This document shows positions 1 to 8,263 of a DNA stretch of 64,000 bases, in pieces; within the stretch, counting starts at the first letter, position 1, and each line of letters opens with the position of its first letter. A program made the position numbers and the translations under genes. Source of the stretch: Acinetobacter schindleri CIP 107287 (GTDB taxonomy: Bacteria; Pseudomonadota; Gammaproteobacteria; Pseudomonadales; Moraxellaceae); contig NZ_KB849580.1 in NCBI RefSeq assembly GCF_000368625.1, forward strand, positions 186,001-250,000, in the 5' to 3' direction. The notes below the pieces were generated by a model that was not told the origin of the DNA, searched no databases, and was given only the letters and a program-made list of their open reading frames with translations.

Positions 1-1075
1 TGCTACCCAGCAGTGCAGCTGGCAGCTTTATAAAACTTTAAATAGTCAGGGTGTGGGACTGAGTAAGGTAGATACATCGCAACTCGAAGCGATGGTCACG
101 TTGTATCAGAAAGCCCTCGCCAAAGATCCAATGCTGGGCTTACCGCTGATTGCCTATTATCCGTCTGAGCGTTTTGTAAATGAAATCAATCTACTCAGTA
201 AAAACAATCCGGCGATTTTACAGACGGTGTATGCCTATGAAATTGCAGCTATTCCCTTCACGACTTTTACCCGTTTTTTTGAATGGTTTCGGGAAATCAG
301 CGACATTGAAAATGCGCAAAGTGCGCAGATTCTAGAGCAGATCCTGAGCCGCGCTTCGCAGCAGGATAAAAAACACAATATGGATGAACTGGTCAAACAT
401 ATTGAACATGCCCAGATCCAGGTGAATACTCCAAGTTTAAATAGCCTGCGTGAAGCTTTGTCGATCGTTCTGCCTGAAGTCAGCAATCTCTATTTGCAGT
501 ACCAACCTAAAATGCAGCTGATGGTGAGCTACCAAGGACAAACCCAGACTTTACAGCAATTACCGAATAGCATCCGCAACTGGATTGCCTTAGTCGGAGA
601 TATTGTGCGTCGCCTATGTCTGCTCAATCCGAAAAGCCTGTTTCCATGCAAGGAAGGCAGTGGCATTCTACTGATTGATGCGATTGATCATCAGCTGGAT
701 CAGGACATGGCAGCAGTCATTCTGTCTCGTCTGCATCAAGCCTTTCCTGAACTGCAAATCATTGTGACAGCTAACCGTCCTGAGTTACTGGAACAGGCAG
801 CGGATTTTCAATGTCTGTGTCTTGAAAATAAACAACTCTCCCCAATTCAAGTTGATACAATCCCAGCGCAATTTGATCAACTCTATGCCAATTTAGGCTT
901 GGGTCAAGAAACACTGAATACTGAGGAAATCGTGCTGCTCGAGCCCGAGCTTGAACAAGTAACACCACTTTCAATCTTGCAACTGATTCAGCAAACATTG
1001 AATGAAGAGCAGCAACAGGAGTTGCTACGTTTACTGAATCAGAATGACCGGAAAATTCCCCAAATTCCGTTTTAA
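1..1075 (+). CDS. RecF/SMC-like AAA ATPase homologue, C-terminal part, degenerate motifs (5' end outside window)
   Basis: The reading frame is open to the left window edge (codons from base 2), so the GTG at 53 is probably internal and only the C-terminal part is visible. The segment around bases 540-800 has the layout of the RecF/SbcC-like ATP-binding family: a signature-region helix, then VGDIVRRL, then a Walker B strand, then a strand ending where those ATPases carry a conserved His. Here the Walker B reads GILLIDAID, with Ala in place of the catalytic Glu. The H-loop reads TANRP where TTHSP is usual, and the signature region reads LPNSIRNW with no SGE. The Walker A motif would lie outside the window. 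The C-terminus is Gln/Glu-rich. It does not appear to be in an operon with the Mrp genes, because a 423-base gap follows. The family assignment is from fold-level pattern and the function is unknown. Confidence 0.6.
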   Translation, partial: ATQQCSWQLYKTLNSQGVGLSKVDTSQLEAMVTLYQKALAKDPMLGLPLIAYYPSERFVNEINLLSKNNPAILQTVYAYEIAAIPFTTFTRFFEWFREISDIENAQSAQILEQILSRASQQDKKHNMDELVKHIEHAQIQVNTPSLNSLREALSIVLPEVSNLYLQYQPKMQLMVSYQGQTQTLQQLPNSIRNWIALVGDIVRRLCLLNPKSLFPCKEGSGILLIDAIDHQLDQDMAAVILSRLHQAFPELQIIVTANRPELLEQAADFQCLCLENKQLSPIQVDTIPAQFDQLYANLGLGQETLNTEEIVLLEPELEQVTPLSILQLIQQTLNEEQQQELLRLLNQNDRKIPQIPF

Positions 1076-1498
1076 GCGAATAAGCTGGCTCTTGAATTAA
1101 CCTGATTTAATTTTTCTGAATGGCTCCTTATCGAAGCAGACCTTCAAGGCTGTCCATTTTTTTCAATAGAATCTTCAAATTTGATCTTTATTTTCAGTTC
1201 AATCTAGTCGATGTGCTCAAGCATGCACCCCATGTTTTTATGGGGTCATCGTATAATTGTTAAGTCGTACACAAAAAGATTGATGTTGTTGTTATCCTGT
1301 AATATGATCGGAATTACTTGCATTTTTCATTGTAAAATCGGAATTTGCTATGGTTTATAAGTTGCGCAATACAACTGTTTTTATTCTTTGAATACGATTT
1401 GGCTTTCAAGATTGAGAAATTTGGGCTGCTCCTTGCATTCCTGTAATCCTTGAAAGATAAAGATTCACCCTAGGTTCATGACGACCTAACTCACGACA
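1076..1498. other. 423-base intergenic region with a short hairpin
   Basis: This AT-rich gap lies between the ATPase-like gene and the Mrp operon and holds no convincing gene. A perfect 7-bp stem with a 6-base loop (ACCCCAT at 1227-1233, ATGGGGT at 1240-1246) lacks a following T-run, so it is not a classical terminator. TAATAT at 1300-1305 could be a -10 element, but no well-spaced -35 accompanies it. The Mrp promoter presumably lies here. Confidence 0.45.
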
Positions 1499-4336
1499 AT
1501 GGATACGAGTGTGCTGCCGATTATTATATTGTTACCGTTAGTATTAGGCACAACCCTTGTCTCGTGGCTGAAAAGATTTTCGCGCGGGGTAACGGCCTTA
1601 GGGGCCATTGGTGTCAGCCTCAGCAGTTTTGCATTATTACTCAGCCAAGCGCCTGCGGTGCTAGATGGCGCAGTCATTAGCGAAAGCTGGTCATGGCTGC
1701 CTCAACTTGGTATTGATTTCAGTTTCCGCCTGGATTCTCTGGGGCTATTATTTGCTCTGCTGATCAGTGGCATCGGCACCCTGATTTTTATTTATGCCTA
1801 CTATTATTTAAGTCCGAAGAACTCGCTCAGCAAACTTTATATCCTGCTGATGCTGTTCATGGCAGCGATGCTCGGCATTTCCTTGTCGAATAACCTGATT
1901 ATTTTATTAATTTTCTGGGAACTGACCAGTATCTCCTCGTTCTTGCTGGTTGGTTACTGGAGCAATTATGAAGTGGCCCAACGTGGCTCACGCATGGCGT
2001 TGACCATTACCGGCATGGGTGGTCTGGCAATGCTCGGTGGTTTCGTTTTACTGGGTGAGATCACAGGAACTTATCAGATTGATCAGATCCTTGGGATGAC
2101 CGAGCTGATCCAATCGCATAGCCTGTTTGTACCTACCCTGCTGCTGATTTTGCTTGGTGCCTTTACCAAAAGTGCGCAGTTTCCTTTCCATTTCTGGCTG
2201 CCAAATGCCATGGCAGCACCGACACCGGTATCTGCTTATCTGCATTCTGCCACGATGGTAAAAGCGGGCTTATTTCTAGTCGCACGCTTGCTGCCAATTT
2301 TTGCTGGCGCGGCACTTTTTCATAATATTGTTACCTTTATCGGTCTATTTACCCTGTGCATGGCAGCCTTTTTTGCCATCTTTAAGGAAGACCTGAAAGG
2401 CTTGCTGGCCTATTCAACCATCAGTCATCTTGGCCTGATCATGTGTCTGCTGGGGATTGGTTCACCACTCGCGGTGGCTGCTGCAATTTTCCATATCATT
2501 AACCATGCAACCTTTAAAGCTGCACTGTTTATGATAGCCGGCATTATTGACCATGAATCGGGTACACGCGACTTACGCAAGTTGTCCGGCTTATGGCAAT
2601 TACTGCCTTTTACTGCAACCCTCACCATGATCACTGCTGCCTCAATGGCAGGTGTCCCATTGACCAATGGTTTCCTGTCCAAGGAAATGTTCTTTACTGA
2701 ACTGCTGGCCAACCTAAGTGGTCCAGTAATGATTGGCTCTGCCATTGTCGCGACTTTAGCCGGTATTTTCGCGGTAGCCTATTCGATTCGTCTGGTTCAC
2801 GGCGTATTCTTCGATGGTCCAATTGGACGCCATGTACCGAATAAAAATGCACATGAACCCGCATTTGGCATGCGTGCGCCAGCAACTTTACTGGCAACCT
2901 TATGTATTCTGGTCGGTATTTTGCCTGCCTTACTGGTTGAGAAAATTGTTAATAGCACTGTCCGGGCTGCCACACAAAACCTGGCGTTTGAAGGCACCCA
3001 CCTTGCTATCTGGCATGGTTTTAATGCACCACTCTTAATGAGTGTGATCGCCCTGATTGGCGGAATCCTGTTCTATTTCTCGCTGGCCAAAGGCGGCTTG
3101 ATTCGTGAAATTGATCTTGATCCGAGCTTGGGCAAATTTCAGGGCCGGATTTTATTTGACCTATTCTTAAAATCATTATTGCTAAATTCACGTCGTTTTC
3201 GCCGTGCCACTGAAAATGGCAAACTGCAAAGCTATCTGCTGTGGATTGTGATCTTTACCATCGGTCTGGTTGCTGTACCTTTGCTGACTCATCAGATTGG
3301 TACTGGCGCACGTGAGCTGACCCATGCACCGGCTTTAGCGATTATCTTATGGCTGCTGTTATTCTCAGCCTGCTGGATGATGCTGTGGTTCCATCATGAG
3401 CGGATTAAAGCCGTACTGATCAGCGGTGCAGTCGGTCTGGTCGTGACCATGATCTTTATCGGTTTCTCGGCACCAGATTTGGCCCTGACCCAGATTACCG
3501 TCGATGTAGTTACCACAGTATTGCTGCTGATGAGCCTGTCTCTATTACCACAGCTTACCCCTTATGAATCCAGCCCGACCCGACGCTGGCGCGATGCCAT
3601 TATTGCAATTACGGGTGGTCTGAGTATTGCCTGGGTAGCCTGGCTCGTCATGACCCGAGATCATAATTCAATTTCCTGGTTCTTTGCCCAGCAGTCAATT
3701 CCGCTCGGCGGCGGCACCAATGTGGTGAACGTGATTCTAGTGGATTTCCGTGGTTTCGATACCTTCGGTGAAATCACCGTACTCGGTATTGCGGCGATTG
3801 GCGTATTGAGCCTGATGGATGGTATGCGTGCCCATGGTACTACCATTACTCAGGGTTTGACTTATCGTTTTAACCCCTCCCCGCTGATGCTGCGAATTAC
3901 TGCTTCCTGGATTTTGCCAGTTGCACTGGTGGTGAGCCTGTATATTTTCATGCGCGGCCATAACCAGCCTGGCGGTGGTTTTATCGCAGGTCTGGTGACT
4001 TCTTTAGCCTTGATTATTCAGTACATTGCCATCGGTCAGGATCATGCAGAAAAAATGCTTGGTGCTAAATCTGGTCGTCTCTATGAAATCTGGATTGGTA
4101 GCGGTTTGATGTTTGCTGGCCTAACTGGTGTTGCCGCCTGGTTCTGGTCACGTCCATTCCTGACCAGTGCACATATTTATGTCCATCCACCAATACTGGG
4201 CGATATGCATCTGGCTTCTGCAGCGCTGTTCGACGTCGGGGTTTATGTCACCGTGGTCGGCGCGACCATGTTAATGATTTCTGTGCTTGGGGATTCACGT
4301 CACTCGTCTATGACTGGCCCGGTACCAAGAGGATAA
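1499..4336 (+). CDS. mnhA: Mrp-type Na+/H+ antiporter subunit A fused to subunit B
   Basis: This is the large membrane subunit of the multisubunit Mrp (Mnh/Pha) antiporter, which exports Na+ (or K+) in exchange for protons in the inner membrane. At 945 residues it is longer than a plain MrpA (about 800). The C-terminal portion from about residue 795, beginning near MRGHNQPGGGFIAGLV, is an MrpB domain, so A and B are fused as in group 2 (Pha-type) operons. The NuoL-like core shows the conserved glutamate in FWELTS (about residue 141) and lysines in FTKSAQFPFHFWLP (about 224) and MVKAG (about 255), which form the proton path in this family. The ATG at 1499 has a weak upstream ribosome site. It is followed after four bases by mnhC. 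No separate mnhB gene is present, consistent with the fusion. Confidence 0.93.
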   Translation: MDTSVLPIIILLPLVLGTTLVSWLKRFSRGVTALGAIGVSLSSFALLLSQAPAVLDGAVISESWSWLPQLGIDFSFRLDSLGLLFALLISGIGTLIFIYAYYYLSPKNSLSKLYILLMLFMAAMLGISLSNNLIILLIFWELTSISSFLLVGYWSNYEVAQRGSRMALTITGMGGLAMLGGFVLLGEITGTYQIDQILGMTELIQSHSLFVPTLLLILLGAFTKSAQFPFHFWLPNAMAAPTPVSAYLHSATMVKAGLFLVARLLPIFAGAALFHNIVTFIGLFTLCMAAFFAIFKEDLKGLLAYSTISHLGLIMCLLGIGSPLAVAAAIFHIINHATFKAALFMIAGIIDHESGTRDLRKLSGLWQLLPFTATLTMITAASMAGVPLTNGFLSKEMFFTELLANLSGPVMIGSAIVATLAGIFAVAYSIRLVHGVFFDGPIGRHVPNKNAHEPAFGMRAPATLLATLCILVGILPALLVEKIVNSTVRAATQNLAFEGTHLAIWHGFNAPLLMSVIALIGGILFYFSLAKGGLIREIDLDPSLGKFQGRILFDLFLKSLLLNSRRFRRATENGKLQSYLLWIVIFTIGLVAVPLLTHQIGTGARELTHAPALAIILWLLLFSACWMMLWFHHERIKAVLISGAVGLVVTMIFIGFSAPDLALTQITVDVVTTVLLLMSLSLLPQLTPYESSPTRRWRDAIIAITGGLSIAWVAWLVMTRDHNSISWFFAQQSIPLGGGTNVVNVILVDFRGFDTFGEITVLGIAAIGVLSLMDGMRAHGTTITQGLTYRFNPSPLMLRITASWILPVALVVSLYIFMRGHNQPGGGFIAGLVTSLALIIQYIAIGQDHAEKMLGAKSGRLYEIWIGSGLMFAGLTGVAAWFWSRPFLTSAHIYVHPPILGDMHLASAALFDVGVYVTVVGATMLMISVLGDSRHSSMTGPVPRG

Positions 4337-4340
4337 TGCA

Positions 4341-4706
4341 ATGATCAGTCTAGAATTTTTATTGGTCTCTGCAATTGGACTCCTGACAGCAACCGGGATC
4401 TACCTGATCCTGCGTGCCCGTACCTTCCCTGTAGTATTGGGTCTGGCAATGATCGGTTATGCCGTCAACCTGTTTCTGTTTGCCATGGGACGTATTCAGC
4501 TCAATGCACCTGCAGTCCTTACAGAAACCACCAAAACTACGGACCCACTGCCACAGGCATTGGTACTGACTGCTATTGTAATCGGATTTGCCACCACGGC
4601 ATTCATTGTTCAGCTGGCACTTCGCAGCCGTTATGAATCAGGGACAGACCACGTTGATTCCAAAGAAGAAATACCAAACCATGACCCACGTGAGGATGAG
4701 CCTTAA
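4341..4706 (+). CDS. mnhC: Mrp antiporter subunit C
   Basis: This small NuoK-like membrane subunit of the Mrp complex has 121 residues and three predicted transmembrane segments. The family hallmark GLAMIGYAVNLFLFAMGR lies near residues 34-51. The C-terminal tail (about residues 98-121) is hydrophilic and rich in Asp and Glu. An AGGA ribosome site overlaps the end of mnhA and leads to the ATG at 4341. Its stop codon shares one base with the ATG of mnhD, so translation is probably coupled. Confidence 0.92.
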   Translation: MISLEFLLVSAIGLLTATGIYLILRARTFPVVLGLAMIGYAVNLFLFAMGRIQLNAPAVLTETTKTTDPLPQALVLTAIVIGFATTAFIVQLALRSRYESGTDHVDSKEEIPNHDPREDEP

Positions 4707-6517
4707 TGACTGATCTTTATAATTTCTGGGTCCAACATACACCTATTTTCAGTATTCTCCTGCCAGCATTCACTGCATTCATTCTGCTGTTATTAGGCAA
4801 TCCTGGTGCAGGTTCACTGGCGACAGACTGGCGTCAACCTTGGCGTCGTGGCATCAGCCATGTCTCAACGCTGCTGGGCCTGGTGGTTTCGATCAGTTAC
4901 TTGATAAGCACCAGTCAGGGACAAATCAGTGTTTATACCCTAAGTGAATGGTCTGCTCCATTCGGAATTGTACTGGTTCTGGATCAGCTGTCTGCCTTGA
5001 TGCTGGTATTGACCTATGCACTGGCTGTGCCGATTATCTGGTATGCCAGTCGTGACTGGGACATGCGCGGGCGTTATTTCCATGCCATGATGCATTTCCT
5101 GCTGATGGGACTCAGTGGAGCTTTCCTCACAGGTGACTTGTTCAACCTGTTTGTATTCTTTGAAATCCTGTTGATGGCATCTTATGTCCTGCTTCTGCAT
5201 GGTCAAGGCAAGGCTCGTTTCCAGCTGGGTATTCACTATGTCACAATTAACCTACTGGCTTCTGCCCTGTTTCTGATTGGCTTAGGCATGATCTACGGCA
5301 GTGTTGGCAGCCTGAATATGGCCGACGTTGCCCGACTGATGCCAACGCTGGAAAATGATCAGCATAAAATTGCAGTCGCTGGTGCACTGCTGTTATTTGT
5401 AGTGTTTGGGATCAAGGCTGCCATGCTGCCTGTCGGATTCTGGCTCCCGAAAACGTATGCTGTGGCAACAACACCGGTAGCAGCCCTGTTTACCATCATG
5501 ACCAAGGTGGGTATTTATGCCATCCTGCGAGTCAATGGTACGGTCTTTGATGATGAATACAGCCATCAGATTCTGATGAACTGTCTGATGGTCATCGGTC
5601 TGATCACCTCCTTATATGGTGCTGTGGCAGCTATTGGCACAGATCGTTTGCGCCGCTTTATTGGTTTTATGCTGCTGTCTTCAGTGGGTACTATTCTGAT
5701 TGCGATTGCCTTGAATAATTCAGCAGCTTGGGCAGGCGGTTTGTACTATATGGTGCACAGTACCGTGATTGCTGCCGCTTTCTATATGCTTAGCGGCTGG
5801 ATCACCTCTCAGCGTGGTGAATTCAAAGATCATTTTAAAAGCGCACCACAGATGAAACAGAATACCCTGGTATCGATAGTCTACTTTATCATTGCCTTGA
5901 TGATGGCGGGTCTGCCACCATTTAGTGGCTTCTTCGGTAAGGTCTTCATCTTGCAGGCTACGACAGGCTCGCCTTATCAGATGATCATCATCATTACGGT
6001 GCTACTGGTCAGCTTGCTGAGTATTCTAGCCTTTACCCGGGTTGGTTTTATCCTGTTCTGGCGCGCCAGCAAACCGGATGATAATGTCCATTCTGAAGCC
6101 TTTACCCAGTACGAAACCCTGCCAAGCCGGGCACCTTTGCGTAATGATAAGGTGATTTACCTGTTGCTCGCTGGACTGACAGCCTATGTGGTATTTGCTT
6201 CACCTGTCTATAATTATGTGTATCGCACTGCGGTACAAATTAAAGATAATCCAGTCTATGAAGCGGCATTATTGAAACGTGATGCCGAAGGCAAGGTCAT
6301 TAGCGTGCAGCCATTTGATCCGGAATATTTGCCTGAAACCAAATATGGTGGGGAAAATCCAGATCCAAATGCACATCTGATTCCATATGTAATTTCACCG
6401 GCAACTTTAGAAGGTGAAAATATTTCTGAATTCAAACAGCGTCAGATCAATGAACAGTATATTGAACAGAAAAATGCGCCAAGCGATAACCAGCTTAAAC
6501 CGCAGGAGGGACCATAA
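4706..6517 (+). CDS. mnhD: Mrp antiporter subunit D
   Basis: This is the second NuoN/NuoM-like proton-translocating subunit of the Mrp complex. It has about 14 transmembrane segments and the conserved FFEILLMASYVLL and FGIKAAMLPVGFWLP motifs that carry the functional Glu and Lys. At 603 residues it is about 100 longer than typical MrpD. The excess is a hydrophilic, Asn/Pro/Glu-rich tail after roughly residue 510, following the last membrane segment. It overlaps mnhC by one base at its start. At its end, the last base of its stop codon (6517) is the first base of the mnhE ATG. Confidence 0.92.
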   Translation: MTDLYNFWVQHTPIFSILLPAFTAFILLLLGNPGAGSLATDWRQPWRRGISHVSTLLGLVVSISYLISTSQGQISVYTLSEWSAPFGIVLVLDQLSALMLVLTYALAVPIIWYASRDWDMRGRYFHAMMHFLLMGLSGAFLTGDLFNLFVFFEILLMASYVLLLHGQGKARFQLGIHYVTINLLASALFLIGLGMIYGSVGSLNMADVARLMPTLENDQHKIAVAGALLLFVVFGIKAAMLPVGFWLPKTYAVATTPVAALFTIMTKVGIYAILRVNGTVFDDEYSHQILMNCLMVIGLITSLYGAVAAIGTDRLRRFIGFMLLSSVGTILIAIALNNSAAWAGGLYYMVHSTVIAAAFYMLSGWITSQRGEFKDHFKSAPQMKQNTLVSIVYFIIALMMAGLPPFSGFFGKVFILQATTGSPYQMIIIITVLLVSLLSILAFTRVGFILFWRASKPDDNVHSEAFTQYETLPSRAPLRNDKVIYLLLAGLTAYVVFASPVYNYVYRTAVQIKDNPVYEAALLKRDAEGKVISVQPFDPEYLPETKYGGENPDPNAHLIPYVISPATLEGENISEFKQRQINEQYIEQKNAPSDNQLKPQEGP

Positions 6518-7035
6518 TGAAAGCATCGTTCTTACGCCGCTGGTTCCCTCATCCACTGGTTTCCGTCATTGTCGGAGTAAGCTGGTCTTTACTCAATCAT
6601 AGTCTAGATGCCGGTACACTCGTCACCGCCTTAGTCCTTGCAGTACTAATCCCACGAATGGTATTCCGGTTTATTGACTACACACCGAATATTCACTGGC
6701 TACCCGCCATTCGTCTGTTCTTTGTGGTGATCTGGGACGTTATTGTTGCCAATATTAAAGTCGCTATTCTGGTCTTAGGGCCAACCAAGAATTTACATCC
6801 CAAATGGTTCCGTGTTCCTTTGGATACTGAACATGAAGAAGTAAATGCCTTACTGGCAATGATCATTACCACAACGCCAGGTACGGTATCTGCCGGAATT
6901 GATCAGGATCGTGGCGACATTCTGGTGCATGCCTTAAGTACCGACGATGAAGCTGCTGAGATTGAAGTTATCAAACAGCGCTATGAACGTCCACTGATTG
7001 AGATTTTTAGCGCTCAGACTGGAGAAAATGCATGA
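6517..7035 (+). CDS. mnhE: Mrp antiporter subunit E
   Basis: MrpE is a small membrane subunit (172 residues) with two or three N-terminal transmembrane segments and a cytoplasmic C-terminal domain. The family motif ITTTPGTVSAGI is visible around residues 114-125, followed by the usual DRGDILVHAL strand. In known systems MrpE is needed for assembly or full activity rather than ion translocation. The start ATG overlaps the mnhD stop by one base, preceded by GGAGG in the mnhD 3' end. The end overlaps mnhF by four bases (ATGA). Confidence 0.9.
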   Translation: MKASFLRRWFPHPLVSVIVGVSWSLLNHSLDAGTLVTALVLAVLIPRMVFRFIDYTPNIHWLPAIRLFFVVIWDVIVANIKVAILVLGPTKNLHPKWFRVPLDTEHEEVNALLAMIITTTPGTVSAGIDQDRGDILVHALSTDDEAAEIEVIKQRYERPLIEIFSAQTGENA

Positions 7036-7307
7036 CGATTTTGCCTTATGCCTTACTGATTTGTCTGGGTGCCGTGACCATTTCCATGTTCCTGTGTCTG
7101 GCACGTCTGGTCATAGGACCCTCTATTGTGGACCGACTATTGGCTCTGGATACCCTGTTCCTGAATGCTACCTGTCTGGTCGTCATCCTCGGTATTTACT
7201 GGGCCAGTACCTTTATGTTTGAAGGTGCCTTACTCGTGGCAATGTTAGGTTTCGTCTCTACGGCTGCGCTGGCACGTTACTTTACCACTGGTCATGTGAT
7301 CGATTAG
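7032..7307 (+). CDS. mnhF: Mrp antiporter subunit F
   Basis: MrpF is a 91-residue membrane subunit with three transmembrane helices. The family signature RLVIGPSIVDRLLALDT lies at about residues 25-41. The start overlaps the mnhE stop as ATGA, which implies translational coupling. It lies in the order A/B-C-D-E-F-G that is standard for Mrp operons. Confidence 0.9.
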   Translation: MTILPYALLICLGAVTISMFLCLARLVIGPSIVDRLLALDTLFLNATCLVVILGIYWASTFMFEGALLVAMLGFVSTAALARYFTTGHVID

Positions 7308-7317
7308 GAGTTCTCAG

Positions 7318-7716
7318 ATGCAATTATACCTAGAAATTCTGATCTCGATTTTCCTGCTGATCGGTTCATTCTTTATGCTGGTCGGCGGGGTTGGTATGGT
7401 TCGATTACCTGACCTGTTTATGCGCCTGCATGCACCGACCAAGTCCAGTACCTTGGGCCTCGGTAGCTTCCTGATTGCTGCGATGATCTATTCTGCAAGC
7501 TTTGGTCGTTTTGGTTTTGCTGAAGTGCTGATTACCCTGTTTGCCTTTATTACAGCACCAGTTTCGGCCAATCTGATGGCTCAGGCAGCACTGCACTTAC
7601 GTTTGCGCTCAATGAGTGGTGAAGTACCGGAAGCACTGGAACGTCCCCTACCCTGGCAGAAAACCCGTCGTCGTGCTTTTTTTGAAAAGAAAAACTGCGA
7701 TGATGATTTAAAATAG
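7318..7716 (+). CDS. mnhG: Mrp antiporter subunit G
   Basis: MrpG (132 residues) has three membrane helices and the family motif GGVGMVRLPDLFMRLHAPTK near residues 22-41. A clear AGGAG precedes the ATG at 7318. The C-terminal 40 residues are basic and cytoplasmic, slightly longer than average. It is the last gene of the Mrp operon and is followed by an imperfect hairpin (about 7734-7766) and then a strong bidirectional terminator shared with rbfA. Confidence 0.9.
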   Translation: MQLYLEILISIFLLIGSFFMLVGGVGMVRLPDLFMRLHAPTKSSTLGLGSFLIAAMIYSASFGRFGFAEVLITLFAFITAPVSANLMAQAALHLRLRSMSGEVPEALERPLPWQKTRRRAFFEKKNCDDDLK

Positions 7717-7812
7717 TAAGCGCTTTCATTTCCCTCTATTTTCCTTCTGGGAAAAAATAAAAAGAGGGTATAAATAAGCGAAACTCCTTTTTCTTTATTC
7801 CTCATGCCCAAT

Positions 7813-7840
7813 AAAAAAGCCACCCGAAGGTGGCTTTTTT
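7813..7840. terminator. Bidirectional intrinsic terminator between mnhG and rbfA
   Basis: A GC-rich stem (GCCACC 7819-7824, CGAA loop, GGTGGC 7829-7834) is flanked by six A on the left and six T on the right. It can therefore stop transcription from the Mrp operon (plus) and from the rimP-nusA-infB-rbfA operon (minus). Confidence 0.92.
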
Positions 7841-7858
7841 ATTACACTTGATCAGTGT

Positions 7859-8263
7859 TTATTCTTCATCTTTCTTGTCTTCAGCTGGAGGTAAATCCTT
7901 CACAGCTTCAGCAATCAGACCAAACATATAGTTACCATATGCATTGGTTTTGTCGTAATGGAAACGCAGACGTGGCGTAATACGTGTCTTGATCCGACGG
8001 CTTAGTTCGTGGCGCAAGAAACCAGACGCTTTGTTTAACACATCCAGCGTTTCTTTATTTGCCGCTTCACTTTGCTCATCACCCAGTTCACGACCCATTA
8101 CAGTCACATAAACTTCAGCATAGCCTAAATCAGGGCTGACTTTCACCGCCGAGATGGTCACTAGACCACCCAAACGTGGATCTTTAAGCTCCTGACGAAT
8201 CAGTTCAGAGAGTTCTCTCTGAACTGTATCAGCCATACGCTTAAGACGCTGACTACCCGCCAT
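7859..8263 (-). CDS. rbfA: 30S ribosome-binding factor A
   Basis: RbfA binds free 30S subunits and helps 16S rRNA 5'-end maturation and cold adaptation. The 134 residues show the KH-like fold pattern, with LIRQELKDPRLG near residues 19-30 and the SPDLGYAEVYVTV strand. The tail is acidic and Lys-rich (EDKKDEE). It is the last gene of the rimP-nusA-infB-rbfA operon. Its ATG shares one base with the infB stop (TAATG), so it is translationally coupled, and it ends just before the bidirectional terminator. Confidence 0.95.
   Translation of the reverse strand: MAGSQRLKRMADTVQRELSELIRQELKDPRLGGLVTISAVKVSPDLGYAEVYVTVMGRELGDEQSEAANKETLDVLNKASGFLRHELSRRIKTRITPRLRFHYDKTNAYGNYMFGLIAEAVKDLPPAEDKKDEE

Noticed and set aside
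1227..1246. Terminator before the Mrp operon
   Set aside because: The stem is good but is followed by CATCGTATAA rather than a T-run, so it is listed only as a hairpin.
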